A stretch of DNA of 64,000 nucleotides from Argentina anserina (taxonomy: Eukaryota > Streptophyta > Magnoliopsida > Rosales > Rosaceae). Within the stretch, counting starts at the first letter, position 1. Each line of letters starts with the position of its first letter. The notes beneath the pieces were generated by a model. It saw only the letters and a program-made list of their open reading frames with translations, ran no database searches and was not told where the DNA came from. Below, piece after piece: positions 1 to 11,065 of this stretch. The DNA lies in contig NC_065874.1 of assembly GCF_933775445.1 (NCBI RefSeq), positions 23,940,501 to 24,004,500 of the forward strand, read 5' to 3'. Position numbers and translations under genes: made by a program.

Positions 1-1179
1 GCTACTTTAACAGTGCGGTTTACCTGAAGGTATTGAGTTTCCTAGTCAACTCATGAAATCTTGATTTATCTGCAAAACTCAAAATTGAAAGGTATATTCT
101 ATTTCTTTTTCTTATTTTCTTGACAATGAATTATTTTCTTATTACCATTTTGCAATTTGGCAATCCAGTGCGCTATACCATATCTATTCCAAACTTATTC
201 ACTTCGGGGTTAATTACTTTTTTCTTGACATGAATTCTTTTGCTCAGACATATAATCATGGTGTGTAGAGCTTAAACTATAAATCCTCATTCCGCGAGTC
301 ATTTTGGAAATCTAAAGCAACATGTAAAAATTAATCCGAATCATTTTTCTTTCAGCTCTAGGTTGAAACAACCATGCAAATTTTTTTTTTTCTGAAAATA
401 ACATGGGTTAGCTCCACTACTATAACGGGAAGCCTCGTTTAGTGTCAACATGTTAACTAATAAATTGAAATCTAAGAATGCATATGTTAGAGGATATAAT
501 AAATATTTCCCATATTTACAAGGGTTAGTAAATAACAAAACAACACAATAGAAAAATTAGGAAAAAAAGAAGTAAAAAAATTAACAATGAAAACTTTAAT
601 CTCACACAAACTCTCTCAAATAAAATTAAATAAAAGGGGTCACATTCTAATATTTAGTTTTTTTTATCAAACTTAAAATTCATGAAAGAAGGAAGCCAAT
701 AGATATCAATTAGCCTTGATGAAAGAGGGAAGCTAATGCATAGGTTAATGTTTAGTCCTAAAACTAAGTAAACACACGCGTGAGCGCTATCTTTTACGGA
801 CGCATCACGCGTGTATGAAGGCTAGTTTGTTAAGAAAAGTATTTGGTGAAAAATGTGTTATATGTTACTCCTTAGAGTATTAAGTCGAACTTATTGATTA
901 GAAAATTGTGTTCATGACAGAAAAAAAAAATTACAACATAAAACCTCTAGGTACCACCCCCACCTGGTAAAATCAAAATATATATTATGTTGCAAGTCTG
1001 GCTACCTGGCTATGGATATTCAGATTTCCATATCCTATTTACGATCCAACCATATGGGAAAGCCTTCATCACGTAATCCTTTCCCTCCACCTCAGATTCT
1101 TCACCATCATTCTTCTTAGAATATGGATCGGAGGAATTGAAAGTATTTTTGAATTTAAAGTGTGTTGTTGATTTATTTA
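1..1179. other. Intergenic, nothing recognised
   Basis: AT-rich sequence with poly-A/T runs and no credible coding frame; the short open frames lack any family motif. The only structure seen is a small hairpin whose stem is ACACGCGTGA at 774-783 pairing with TCACGCGTGT at 805-814, around a loop of about 21 bases. No gene is supported. Confidence 0.6.
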
Positions 1180-1341
1180 AGTCATCTATGTTATTTCTTA
1201 CCTAAGGTAAGGAACACAACTTTTTGTCCTCTTTTGGAGGATTAGGATTTAACCTTTTGTACTTAGAGTATCTGATCTTTTTGTGCCAAGGGACATTAAT
1301 TATAATTAATGCAGAAATAGCGTTTGCATTTCACACATCTC
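1180..1341 (+). repeat. Left arm of the 160-bp inverted repeat
   Basis: Begins GTCATCTATG and ends at CACACATCTC. It contains an 18-bp perfect palindrome (CATTAATTATAATTAATG). The arm is itself flanked by a 24-bp direct repeat with one mismatch (1157-1180 and 1342-1365, AAAGTGTGTTGTTGA...), so it looks like a unit placed between two copies of a short sequence. Confidence 0.85.
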
Positions 1342-1479
1342 TAAAGTGTGTTGTTGAGTTATTTAACATCACATATGAGATATTTCTTTTTGTACACATT
1401 AAATTTTCAATTTAGGGTTTTATTCTTAACATCACACCGATCCTCGTCCCAGTTGAGCAGGAGCAAGACTCAATGGAGT

Positions 1480-2281
1480 AGGAGCAGGAGCAGGAGCAGG
1501 AGCAGGAGAAAGAATTCAAGGACCTCGAGCATAGCCAAATCAGACTGCGGCTGTCCCAAATCGATCTCGCCTGCTCTATTCATGATGTCATGTCATTTGT
1601 TGGGTCTTTGTCCTCTGCGTTAGCGGTGAACAAGCTCTATTTCAAGGGTTTGGTGAGCGAGAAACTGAAATTTTCTTGGCTGGTATCAGTGCAGTTATAC
1701 GCGCATCCAACGACAAACTGATCTTTAAGCTCGGTGAACCGCTGCTTGGGAATGGGCTTAGATATTGATTTGCACACAAGCAGGGCCGGCCCTGAAAAAT
1801 TTGAGGCTCAGTGCAAAGAAAAAAAAATGGGCCATTCCCCACACAAAAAAACAAACAGAAAAAATTGGCCCTTATATTGAAAAAAAAAACAAACAAACAG
1901 AAAAAAAAAAAATTTGGGCCTAGGCCCAGTGGGTAGCACTGGCTGCCCCCCTCAGGGCCGGCCCTGCACACAAGATATTGATGATAGTCAGATGTTTACA
2001 ATTGATGGTTGCCAACATCGGTATTGCTTCTCTAGTATGTTAATACATGTAAAGGCAAAGTTGCATGAGGGAAACCTTCCTAAATGTCCCGTGCATGAGG
2101 TTGCAAATTGTGAGTCTAACCTTATTGTCAACAGCTGTTTGAAATTCTTAACACTGAAATATAACGGTATGTGCTAACAGGTAATTGAAGCACCGATTTC
2201 TACAATTGACAGAGTTTATTGTCCTTATCCAAGGTGCTCTATCTTCATGCAAGAAGTGAGGTTTTTCGTGTGTTTTCTAGA
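1480..2281 (+). pseudogene. Fragment of an RBR-type E3 ubiquitin ligase (RNase H-like plus RING/IBR)
   Basis: After an AGGAGC hexamer run (about 1480-1508) the frames read like the start of plant RBR (RING-between-RING) proteins that carry an RNase H-like domain. Then, from 1975, comes the end of RING1: MFTIDGCQHRYCFSSM, KCPVHE, then LIVNSCLKFLT and VYCPYPRCS of the following IBR portion. RBR ligases move ubiquitin from E2 to substrate through a RING2 cysteine, but RING2 and most of the RNase H-like domain are missing here. A stop lies at about 2176, the frame changes between parts, and a 186-bp element interrupts it at 1781. It cannot make a working ligase. The match rests on memory of the family pattern. 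Confidence 0.7.
1781..1966. mobile_element. Short hAT-like element with perfect 8-bp TSD
   Basis: Both ends read CAGGGCCGGCCCTG (1781-1794 and 1953-1966), a 14-bp self-complementary terminal repeat. The element is flanked by identical CACACAAG copies at 1773-1780 and 1967-1974. An 8-bp TSD and ends starting CAGGG fit the hAT superfamily. The interior is A-rich and non-coding, so it is non-autonomous. Removing it and one TSD copy rejoins the RBR fragment. Confidence 0.88.
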
Positions 2282-2283
2282 GT

Positions 2284-2444
2284 GAGATGTGTGAAATGCA
2301 AACGCTATTTCTGCATTAATTATAATTAATGCCCTTGGCACAAAAAGATCAGATACTCTAAGTACAAAAGGTTAAATCCTAATCCTCCAAAAGAGGACAA
2401 AAAGTTGTGTTCCTTACCTTAGGTAAGAAATAACATAGATGACT
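2284..2444 (-). repeat. Right arm of the 160-bp inverted repeat
   Basis: Reverse complement of 1180-1341, differing by one missing base near 2333. It ends GATGACT at 2444. Immediately beyond lies sequence leading into the 3' part of a copia LTR, so either the arm or the LTR lost its outer flank. Confidence 0.85.
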
Positions 2445-2701
2445 AAAATACCAGATTGCTCGAATTTGGAAAATATAAGGAGTGATCAGTTGAAATTGAA
2501 ACTTGAAGGAGTAAATTGTCGAATTTGTGATACTTGTATTTTGTACTCTTGATCAATTCAGTTTAGTGGATTAAGTTTGATTATGTAAAACGTCTCACAG
2601 TGGTTTTTACCTTTATGGTTTCCATTATAGTCAACAATTATTGTGTGTGATTTAATTTGCTTGTTGTGTTCAATTCATATTTACCTTTACAAGTACTTTC
2701 A
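2445..2701 (+). repeat. Truncated 5' LTR of the copia element
   Basis: About 180 bp before 2701 match the end of the 3' LTR (18390-18567), including the shared terminus TTTACAAGTACTTTCA. The first roughly 210-290 bp expected from the 471-bp 3' LTR are absent; the inverted-repeat arm ending at 2444 stands in their place. A degraded primer-binding site (CTTGATATCAAAGC, resembling the common tRNA-Met type) follows at 2702. Confidence 0.75.
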
Positions 2702-2745
2702 CTTGATATCAAAGCAGGTACTATTTAGTTAAAGATCCAGGGACG

Positions 2746-4465
2746 ATGGAACACAACAATGTCAATGCTCCTCCTCCCTTCACCAGTGACAACTTTTCTG
2801 ACTGGAAAAGGATGATGAGAGCATTCATCAATGTGCAAGACTCAAGGGCTTGGCAGTGTGTATTGTATGGATGGTCACCTCCTCAGGAGGATTCTAAAGC
2901 TGTGGAAGGGAATACATCTCAAACTTCAAATATCAGACCTTTTAGAAAATGGACTAAAGATGAGATTGCAATGAATGAGGCTGAAAACAAAGCAATGAAC
3001 GCTATTTACATTGCACTTCCTGTAGAAAAGAGAGTAATCATAAAAAAATTGTGAAACCTCTAAAGAAGCCTAGGAGGCTTTGGGTTCCAACTACGAAGGG
3101 GATAAAAAAAAAAGTAAGATCTCACAAGTTACAATTACTAATGCATGAACTTGACTATATTAAGATGGAAGAAGATGAGACCATAGATCACTTTCACAAA
3201 AGGTTAATCACCACAACTGGTAAGTGTCAAAGCTTAAAGGAGGTCATTCCACAAGACAAGATTGTCAAGAGGTTCCTGAGGGCTTTACCAATAAAATTTA
3301 GAGAAAAGAAAACTGCTATTTAGGAGGTACGTGATCTAGATAATTATCCTCTCGTAGAACTTGTTGGTAATCTTAAAACTCTCAAACTAGAACTGAAAGA
3401 TGATGAAAAATTTGAAAATAAGAAATCCAAAACTATTGCCTTTAAAGCTTCAAATAAATCTGAAAAATCTGAACATGAGTATAGCTCTGCTGATTATGCT
3501 CTTCTTATGAAAGAATTTCGAAAAATCTTGAATCAAAGAAATGCTTCTAGATATGGATACACTTCTAAGAAAGGTCAAAGTTCTAAGAGTCAAAATAATC
3601 GTTTTAGTCGAAATTCAAAAATTGAGAAAAAGAATAATTTGAGTAAAACAAGATGCTATGACTGTGGTGACCAATGCTATATTGCTTCTGAATGTGCTAA
3701 CAAAAATCACAAGGACTCAGAGAAAAAAGTGTTAAAATCATCATGGAGCGATGCTGAAGGTGAAGAAAAAAATGTGGCACATATTGCTTCACTACATGAG
3801 ATTTTTTTTCAGATTCTGAAGATATTTGTGATTATTTAAATGATAATGATATTGAAGAAAAATATTTTCAAATGTGAAATGTTTCTGAGAGCATGTGTAG
3901 CAGAATCAGAAATCTAGAAGATGAAGTTAATCAACTCAAACAAGAGAACTCCAAAGTTGAGGGAACAATGAGAAGAGTTCATAAACAAAGAAATTCATAA
4001 ACTCAAAGAGCAGCTAAATATGACTGAGTGAGGACATGAGAAAAAAATATTTTAGATAATGAAATTATTCTGTTAAAAGAAGAGCTGCAAACTCAGACTG
4101 GCCTTAATGTCTCTTTATCTATTGATATAACTGACTTGCAGGCCAAACTAGATGAAGCTCGAGAAAAATTTGAAAAATGGCAAAACAATTCTGACTGTAT
4201 GAATAAAATGTTGTTCAACTCAAGACTTCCAAGTGACACATCAGGAATTGATTTCTCCAATTACAAATCCAAAATGACAGGTTTTGTGATGCAATCCTAT
4301 CAGTCAAGAAAAGTCAATCAGAACAACGATGTAAGTAAGTCAGTGACAATTCCTGAGATTGAACAGGTAAGAAATGGGATCTCTAATATTGATGAAAATA
4401 TGAAACTCATAAATGAACTATTAAGATTGGTTAATAATCCTGGTAATTTAAGGCAGGTATGGTAA
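2746..4465 (+). pseudogene. Copia gag, broken
   Basis: Starts MEHNNVNAPPPFTSDNF, the usual beginning of SIRE-like Gag, and continues through a UBN2-like region in at least three frames (2746-3054, 3051-3323, 3330-3839). The zinc knuckle CYDCGDQCYIASEC at about 3655-3696 lacks the metal-binding histidine of CX2CX4HX4C; tyrosine sits there. Beyond it, heptad-rich sequence (for example CSRIRNLEDEVNQLKQENS) indicates a coiled coil, and an open stretch lies at 4136-4465. Gag would form the particle that packages the element RNA, but this copy cannot make it. Confidence 0.85.
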
Positions 4466-4537
4466 AAGAAGAACAATTTAAATTCCACAAAATCAAGAAG
4501 AGATGATAAATTCGATGCTACATGTCTACTGTCATAC

Positions 4538-6063
4538 ATGGAAATTGAAGATGATGATGAACCAACCCTTGCTACTTGTTTAGTAGCTCTCACTGCCTTA
4601 ACTGATAAGAGTCCTGATATGTGGTACATGGACAGTGGTTGCTCCAGACACATGACAGGTGATAAAAGATGGTTCTCTGAGTTTGATGAGGACTTTACCT
4701 CCGGCAAGGTCAGTTTTGGAGATGGCAAGAAGGCCAGATTGCTAGGAAAAGGAACAGTAAGAACTCCAAACATTACGTGTTTACCTAATGTCTATTATGT
4801 TGAAGGTCTGACTGCAAATCTGATTAGTGTAAGTCAAAGATCTGATGAACATGAAGATGTTTGGTTTAATCAAAAGAGATGCATTGTTCTTGACAAAAAT
4901 CATGCCTATGTGCTAGGAGGTGTTAGGGCTAAAGATAACTGCTATCATGTTTATGCTGAAAGTAATTCTAATTTGCAAGCTTGTTTATTGAGTTCTAGAG
5001 CTGAAGATACCTTGAATATATGGCATCGAAAGTTAGGTCATGTTAACTTTCAAGATCTTGTTATGTTGTCTAATAAAAATTGTGTTAGAGAATTGCCAAA
5101 ACTTTCTGGCAAAACTAACCAAATGTGTAGGGGATGTAAGCTGGGAAAACTTACTACGACACCTCACAAAACTCTCAATGCAACCTCAACCATAAAGGCA
5201 TTAGAATTACTTCACATGGACTTGGTTGGCCCTGTTCAACCTGAAAGTCGTGGAGGGAAGAGCTACATTCTGGTAGTGGTTGATGATTTCTCAAGATTCA
5301 CATGGGTAAAATTTCTTAAACATAAAAGTGAAACCTTTGACTCTTTTTACGGTTTAAATAAACAAATCTCAAATGAGAAATGTAGTTCAGACTTAAGATT
5401 GGTAAGGATAAGGTCATATAATGGTACTGAATTTAAAAATGCAGCCTTTGCTAACTCTTGTTATGAAAATGGAGTGTTTCATGAATTTTTAGCACCAATT
5501 ACTCCACAACAAAATGGTGTAAAGAAAGACGAGTACTATTAGAAATGGCTAGGGTAATGCTTCACTTTGCAGGAATAAAGCCTACCTTTTGGGCATAAGT
5601 CATAAGTGTTGCATGCTACATTGTCAATAGAACTTATCTCAGACTTGGTAAGGATAAAACTCCATATGAACTCTGAAAATGTAAAGTTCCAAGTGTATGT
5701 CATTTACATGTTGGGAGTTCTTGCTTCATATACAAAGATAGAGATGAATTGTCTAAGTTTGCTTCTCAAAGTGAGCCTGGAGTATTTTTGGGGTACTCTA
5801 CTGACAGTAGAGCATATAGAGTTTATAATAAGGCTTCCAAAAACATTATTGAAACTATTAATGTGTCAGGATGATTTTTATGTAAGACAAATTCTAGAAG
5901 ATGCTGACATATATCCAATCTTTAAAGAGGAATCATGCACTGAGGATGGCACAACTATACAAGAACAAGACAATGATTTTGTGTATAGACAAGTAAGAAA
6001 AGACCACTCTCAGTGATGTCATTGGATCAATCAATGAAGGAATAAGAACAAGAAGGCAGAATG
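4538..6063 (+). pseudogene. Copia protease and integrase, broken
   Basis: The open part (4538-5542) holds the aspartic protease active site in MDSGCSRHMTG, then the pre-integrase zinc-binding module with WHRKLGH and CRGCKLGK, then the integrase core starting LLHMDLVGP. The second core aspartate, normally in a SD(H/N)GTEF-type motif, reads SYNGTEF here, so a catalytic residue is lost. A frameshift after PQQNGV (about 5519) breaks the last catalytic segment. The remainder to 6058 continues in shifted frames and ends at the solo LTR insertion site within REGIRTRRQN-type sequence. Integrase would insert the cDNA; this copy is inactive. Confidence 0.9.
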
Positions 6064-8138
6064 TGATATGAGCACTTTGTGCGACGTTCTTAACATGTTT
6101 TTAACTTCATTTGTACTTTGTTTAGCTCTTATTGTTGTACAATTGAGTCATTGAGTTGTAGTAAGAGTCTTGGGTGGTATTGGATGCATTTATGTGCTTA
6201 CAAGAGTTAAAAACGCAAAATTGGTCTAGAGTCCTAGTTTGAGTAGGAATCCTTGTAGAACTAGGAAACCTAGTTGGATTAGGAGTCTTCATCTATCTAC
6301 GTTGTAGTCGCATTGACGATATTTTGAGAGTCATTCTTGCACTAGGAATCCTTGTTAGACTATGAAATGTATCATTTGGAAAAGTCATACTTGAACTGAA
6401 ACTCTTTTTGCGAAACTTTCCTAAATGAACTTTCATGTTCTAATAACTTACTTGTTCTAGTAAGTTTTTTTTTTAACAAATTAGAAACTTTCCTAATCTA
6501 GCTAAGCTCATATATTACATGTGTTTCTTTAAGACAACAATTGTCTAGATTAGGACATAATTTTCGAAACTAATTATCTCTTACTTATGATTTTATTTTC
6601 TTATTTTCAGATTGGATTTAAGAGATAATACTAGAGAAAATAAAGGAGAAGGCATGCACATGGAGTCCTATCATCAACCCAGTCATGCAACAATTAAATA
6701 GAAGATGATCATTAAGAGAATAAAGTATAGCATGATTTAAGGAATTAAAACATGACATTATAATAGGAAGTAAGAGAATAAAGGAGAGAGTTGTGCAATA
6801 AATAAATCAGAGGAAGAGAGATGCACGGAAGGAGAAGCTTAAAGAAGAAAGAAGAAATAAATATGAAGATTAATTAAGTGAAAAGAAGAAACAAAGGAGC
6901 CATATGCAACCTAAAATCTAGAAGATGATCATTAATGAATAAAACATAGCATGATATAGGGAATAAAGCATGACATGATTTAAGGGATTAAAACATGACA
7001 TTATAATAGGAAGAAAGAGGCAACATCAAAGTTCAAACCGTGCAAGCCTACTCTCCATCTTTCCTATATATATACAAGGCTTCACCTCTCAAATAAATCA
7101 CTCTTCTTTGCATTCAAGAGCCAAACCTTTGCCAAAATACTACCTCAAACATCATTCACAAAAACAGCAAGCCGTTCTCCCCCATATACCAATTTCATCT
7201 CCACCGAAATCACCATTGAAGACACACCTCCAAGGTTCTTACAACGTGTGATTCTCACAACTCATCTTCATGGCTTTGTTAGTTTTCTATTTTCTACAAT
7301 ACTTTGTCTATGAAGATTGTAGTATGGTGTTTGTGTGTGATTATTGTTTTATATTAAGAATCAAAATTTTCAAATTGTTTTATTGGCTTTTTGGTTCTTT
7401 GCCGAATTGATGATTTCCTATAATTATTGAGTTTGTGTTTTTATTGTTGTGTTCTAATCATCTTTTTCATACTTTTAAATAATTTTCAGATATATGCATA
7501 TGAACTTAGTGCTTAGATGCAGTCCCTAAGATTGTGTTTAAGTGTTAGATTCATCAACCATATTGACACAAATTAAATCATGCCCTAAGTAGGTTCGGTT
7601 TGTGTTGATTAAAGTGGTAAAGATTCTAGAAATTTGCATGTGAAACCATGGTGGATGACGCCATACATGAAACATGTCTCTAACAAAGATTTGGTGCTTA
7701 AATGTAATCTTGTTTGATTTCTACTCTAAGTGTTATTGAATTCGATTGCATGCAAATTTAGATTAGGCCATAAGTCATTCTAAATGTTAAATGAAATCTT
7801 GCATAAATAGATGATCCCCTAAGGCTCTAATTGTATTGGTGTCTAAAAAAATATGTAATTGGTCGAATTAGAATGCATGATAGGTTCGAACTTGCAATTA
7901 TGTGGTGTAATGGTAAATTTGGTTTAAGTTTGTTAAAGAGAAGTCGATCACGTGAATAGTAATTTAAGATTTATTTTAATTAGTAGTTAATAATCAATCT
8001 CAAACCTCCCATTATTTGTTAACACTAAAAGTTTAGAGTTCCGTTCAATTTCCCAGACTAAACGATCCCTGCTTATTCTATACTAACAATGACATTTTAC
8101 AGGATTTATTATAGACGTTTTAATTAACAACTCTATCA
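6064..8138 (+). mobile_element. Solo LTR of an Athila-like element inside the copia element
   Basis: Starts TGATATGAGCACTTTGTGCG, matching the LTR starts at 9445 and (minus) 22488, and ends ACTCTATCA after a TTTACAGG region similar to the ends of those LTRs. The flanks GAATG (6059-6063) and TAATG (8139-8143) form a 5-bp TSD with one mismatch. Joining the two sides restores continuous copia coding (about RRQNATAND). No PBS, gag or second LTR is present, so it is a solo LTR left by LTR-LTR recombination. A TATA-like TATATATA occurs at about 7066. Confidence 0.8.
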
Positions 8139-8351
8139 TAATGCTACTGCAAATGATCACACTGATCAACAGGTAACAGAAGAGGTAAATGTAAATGAAG
8201 AAACTGCTCTTGTTTCGTTTGTTTCAACTTTCAACTCATCAAAGTGATTTAAAAATCATTAAAACATTTGGTTTTGTTTCCTTAATTGAGCTAAAAAAAT
8301 GTGAAAGAGGCTCTCACTGACAATGATTAGATTAGTGCAAAGCTGGAAGAA

Positions 8352-9439
8352 ATGAATCAATTTCAAAGACACAAAGTTTGGGGTTTAGTTCCTAGACCTT
8401 CAAAGTCTAACATTGTAGGTACAAGGTGGATTTTTCACCACAAGAGTGATGAAAAAGGCAATATTACCAAGAACAATGTAAGGGTAGTAGCTCAAGGCTA
8501 TTCACAGATAGAGAGACTGGATTATGATGAAACATTTGCTCCAATGGCTAGACTGGAATTTGTCACGCTGTTACTAGCTATAGCATGTCACCTCAGGTTC
8601 AAGCTCTTTCAAATGGACGTCAAGACTACATTCCTTAATGGATTTCTTGAAGAAGAAGTATATGTTGAGCAACCTCTCGGCTTCAAGGACTTGCTGAAAC
8701 CAGATCATGTCTACAAACTGAAAAAGGCACTGTATGGACTTAAACAAGTTCTCAGAGCATGGTATGACATGCTATCAAACTTCCTCATTGAAAAAGGGTA
8801 CTCTCATGCATCCATGGACAAAACTCTTTTCATTAAGAGATCAGGTAATCATGTTGTCATTGCTCAAGTCTATGTCGATGACATAGTCGTTGGATCTACA
8901 TGTTCTCAACTCACTTTTGAGTTTCAAAAAATTATGGAAAATGAATTTGAGATGTCAATGGTAAGGGAACTTACTTTTTTTCTTGGATTACAAGTAAAGC
9001 AGTTAAGCCATGGTATATTTTATCTCAATCTAAATATGCTACTAATCTTGTTAAAAAGTTTGGTCTTGAATCTAAAAAGACAGTGGTCAATCACATGAGT
9101 ACTATTACCAAGCTATGTGAAGACATAAATTGCAAAGATGTGGATCAATCTCACTATAGAAGTATGATTGGAAGTTTACTCTACCTCACTGCTAGCGAGC
9201 AAGACATCAGCTATAGTGTGGGAGTGTGTGCTCGTTTCCAAGTAAATCTCAAAGAATCACATCTTGAAGTTGTAAAGCGGATTATTAGATACATAGCAGG
9301 TACTCCTTCTTGTGGCTTGTACTACACTTTTGAGACTAATGTTGCAATTGTAGGGTATTCATTGGGGTGGAAATCTCAAGGATAGAAGAAGACTTTTGGA
9401 GCTTGTTTATTTATTAGGGATAATCTAGTTGCTTGGCAC
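8352..9439 (+). pseudogene. Copia reverse transcriptase and first part of RNase H
   Basis: The 8352-9098 frame carries the copia RT signature: WIFHHKSDEKG, RVVAQGYSQ, DYDETFAPMARL, QMDVKTTFLNG, LYGLKQ and the catalytic YVDD. A shift near 9085 moves to the frame 9083-9385 (IGSLLYLTASEQDISY, RIIRYIAGT), the RT/RNase H connection. A stop at 9383-9385 precedes KKTFGACLF and LVAWHS, where the Athila-type element entered (TSD AGTAA at 9440-9444). RT copies the RNA to cDNA. The YVDD is intact, but the frame is broken. Confidence 0.92.
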
Positions 9440-9444
9440 AGTAA

Positions 9445-11045
9445 TGATAGGAGCACAAAGTGTGACGTTCTTAATGTATATATGTCCTATTCTTATGCTT
9501 TGTTACTTCTTATTTAGTTGTTTTAGGTTTATATTTGTCATTTGTATGTTCTAAGTAGAGCTATGATGAAATTGAATGACTTGATGATGAAAATTGTGCT
9601 AAGTGTTAGAAATCCTTATTGAGCTAGGATTCCTTACTCGACTAGGACTCTACTTTCCTATTTTCATTCTTTCCTATTCCTTAATCGTTGAATTCTTTTC
9701 AGGAAAGACAAATCATACTTGGACAAGGAGTAGTGATGCCGTGATGCATTCCTAGTGAGACATGGAAATCATGTTCGAGTTGAAGACGGAGAAAAAGAGG
9801 CCGGCCTAGCTACTCCTAGTTGGACCAAGAAAGATGCCGTGCAGCCCTTAAGTGTATCCCTATTAGATTTGATTTCCTACATCAAGTTGCATATGGAGTA
9901 CATGAATCAAAATCCATAACAAAGAAGATTTCAGCTTCCCAACTGGATTCTATCTCCTACAAGGGACGGCAAAGAGGGTTTATTTTCTCCTATATATAGA
10001 GGCTCGGCCTCCCCATTTAAATCATCATCAACCTTCCACACAAGCACAAGCCTAGCTCGGCCGAATCAATCCCTCACCCTTCCAAGAAATCCTAAAACCG
10101 ATTCCACCATTCTCCACTAATCTATAGCTTCGAAGCATGCTTGTGAAGAGGTTCCATTCCCTTAGAAGCCATGGCTACACCTTGTAGAATCGCTTTATTT
10201 ATAAAAGTGTAACCATGATTCTCTCTATGTTTAAATTCGGTTTTTGGTTTTTCTTGTTCTTGGATGATTATGCGATTTGTGTAGAGTAATCTTGTTTCGA
10301 TTTTGTCTATGAGATAGTTACTTGATTCAATTTATATAATGTTGCGATTTTAGGTTTTTAGTTCTATGATTTTAGTTTCTGCCATGCCTAGTTCTTGAGT
10401 GATTTCGATATCTTTATGTTATGTATATGCTTGTAGCATGATATATAGGTTGTTGGATTTATGACTTATGCTATGAACATGTTTATCTTTTCTATGTGAT
10501 TTTCGAAATTGCATGATTGGGTTTCTATGTGATTTTCGAAATTGCATGATTGGGGGTTAAGTATGTGACATGCTTAATGAATTCAATATGCGTGGCTTTG
10601 AAGTTGCATAGTAGGATAAGTATGTCAGATTTCGATTAAGACCACTTGGAATGAATCGAATGTGTTAAGTGACTATGTGTTTAGGTTACTGCTTAGGACC
10701 TTAATTGCATGATCCAACCTTAGTCATTTATGATAGTGTCTCGGCATGACTCTTAAAGGAGGACTAGAATTTGATTTTCGTTAGCGTTATATGAATTGTT
10801 TTGGTTATGTATTATGTGTTGGTTGGTTAATCACATGTATATATTAGCTTAGGTTTTATTTTCTATTTTTATCTTTGATACCGAACCTATATCAAACTCT
10901 TTTATATCTTTATGAATTCGTGTTAAGTGTTTGTGATCCTAAGCCCTGGCTGGATCCCTGGTTTGTGAACGATACCCTCTTGCTTTATACTACTTACGAT
11001 GCTTACAGGGTTAAATATTGATGTCGAGTAATCGAACAATCATCA
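9445..11045 (+). repeat. 5' LTR of the gag-only Athila-type element
   Basis: 1601 bp, starting TGATAGGAGCACAAAGTGTG and ending CAATCATCA. A strong TATA box (TATATATAG, 9991-9999) lies about 550 bp in, probably the U3 promoter. A 33-bp tandem duplication (TCTATGTGATTTTCGAAATT...) is present at about 10491-10556 but is single in the 3' LTR. Confidence 0.92.
9991..9999 (+). promoter_or_regulatory. LTR TATA box
   Basis: TATATATAG, preceded by TTTTCTCC and followed by AGGCTCGG; the same block recurs in the 3' LTR at 15815. A related TATATATAG block occurs inside the element at 12252. Confidence 0.6.
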
Positions 11046-11047
11046 AA

Positions 11048-11065
11048 TGGCGCCGTTGCCGGGGG
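11048..11065 (+). other. Primer-binding site, tRNA-Asp type
   Basis: TGGCGCCGTTGCCGGGGG starts two bases after the 5' LTR. It resembles the PBS commonly reported for Athila and related Ty3/gypsy elements and complementary to a tRNA-Asp 3' end; tRNA identity is from memory. Confidence 0.85.

Larger units (their letters stand above)
1180..2444. mobile_element. Foldback/Mutator-like element candidate carrying a gene fragment
   Basis: Two arms of about 161 bp in opposite orientation (1180-1341 and 2284-2444) match almost perfectly; the one difference I see is a single-base indel. They enclose about 940 bp containing a broken RBR-type E3 ligase fragment. Long terminal inverted repeats around a host gene piece are what Pack-MULEs look like. 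I could not find a convincing 9-bp target duplication: the right end abuts a truncated copia LTR, so that border may be damaged. The near-identity of the arms suggests recent formation or gene conversion. Alternative: a local inverted duplication not made by a transposase. Confidence 0.5.

Noticed and set aside
1642..1971. 109-codon minus-strand frame rich in Phe
   Set aside because: Reads through the A-rich hAT-like insert in reverse; no protein pattern.
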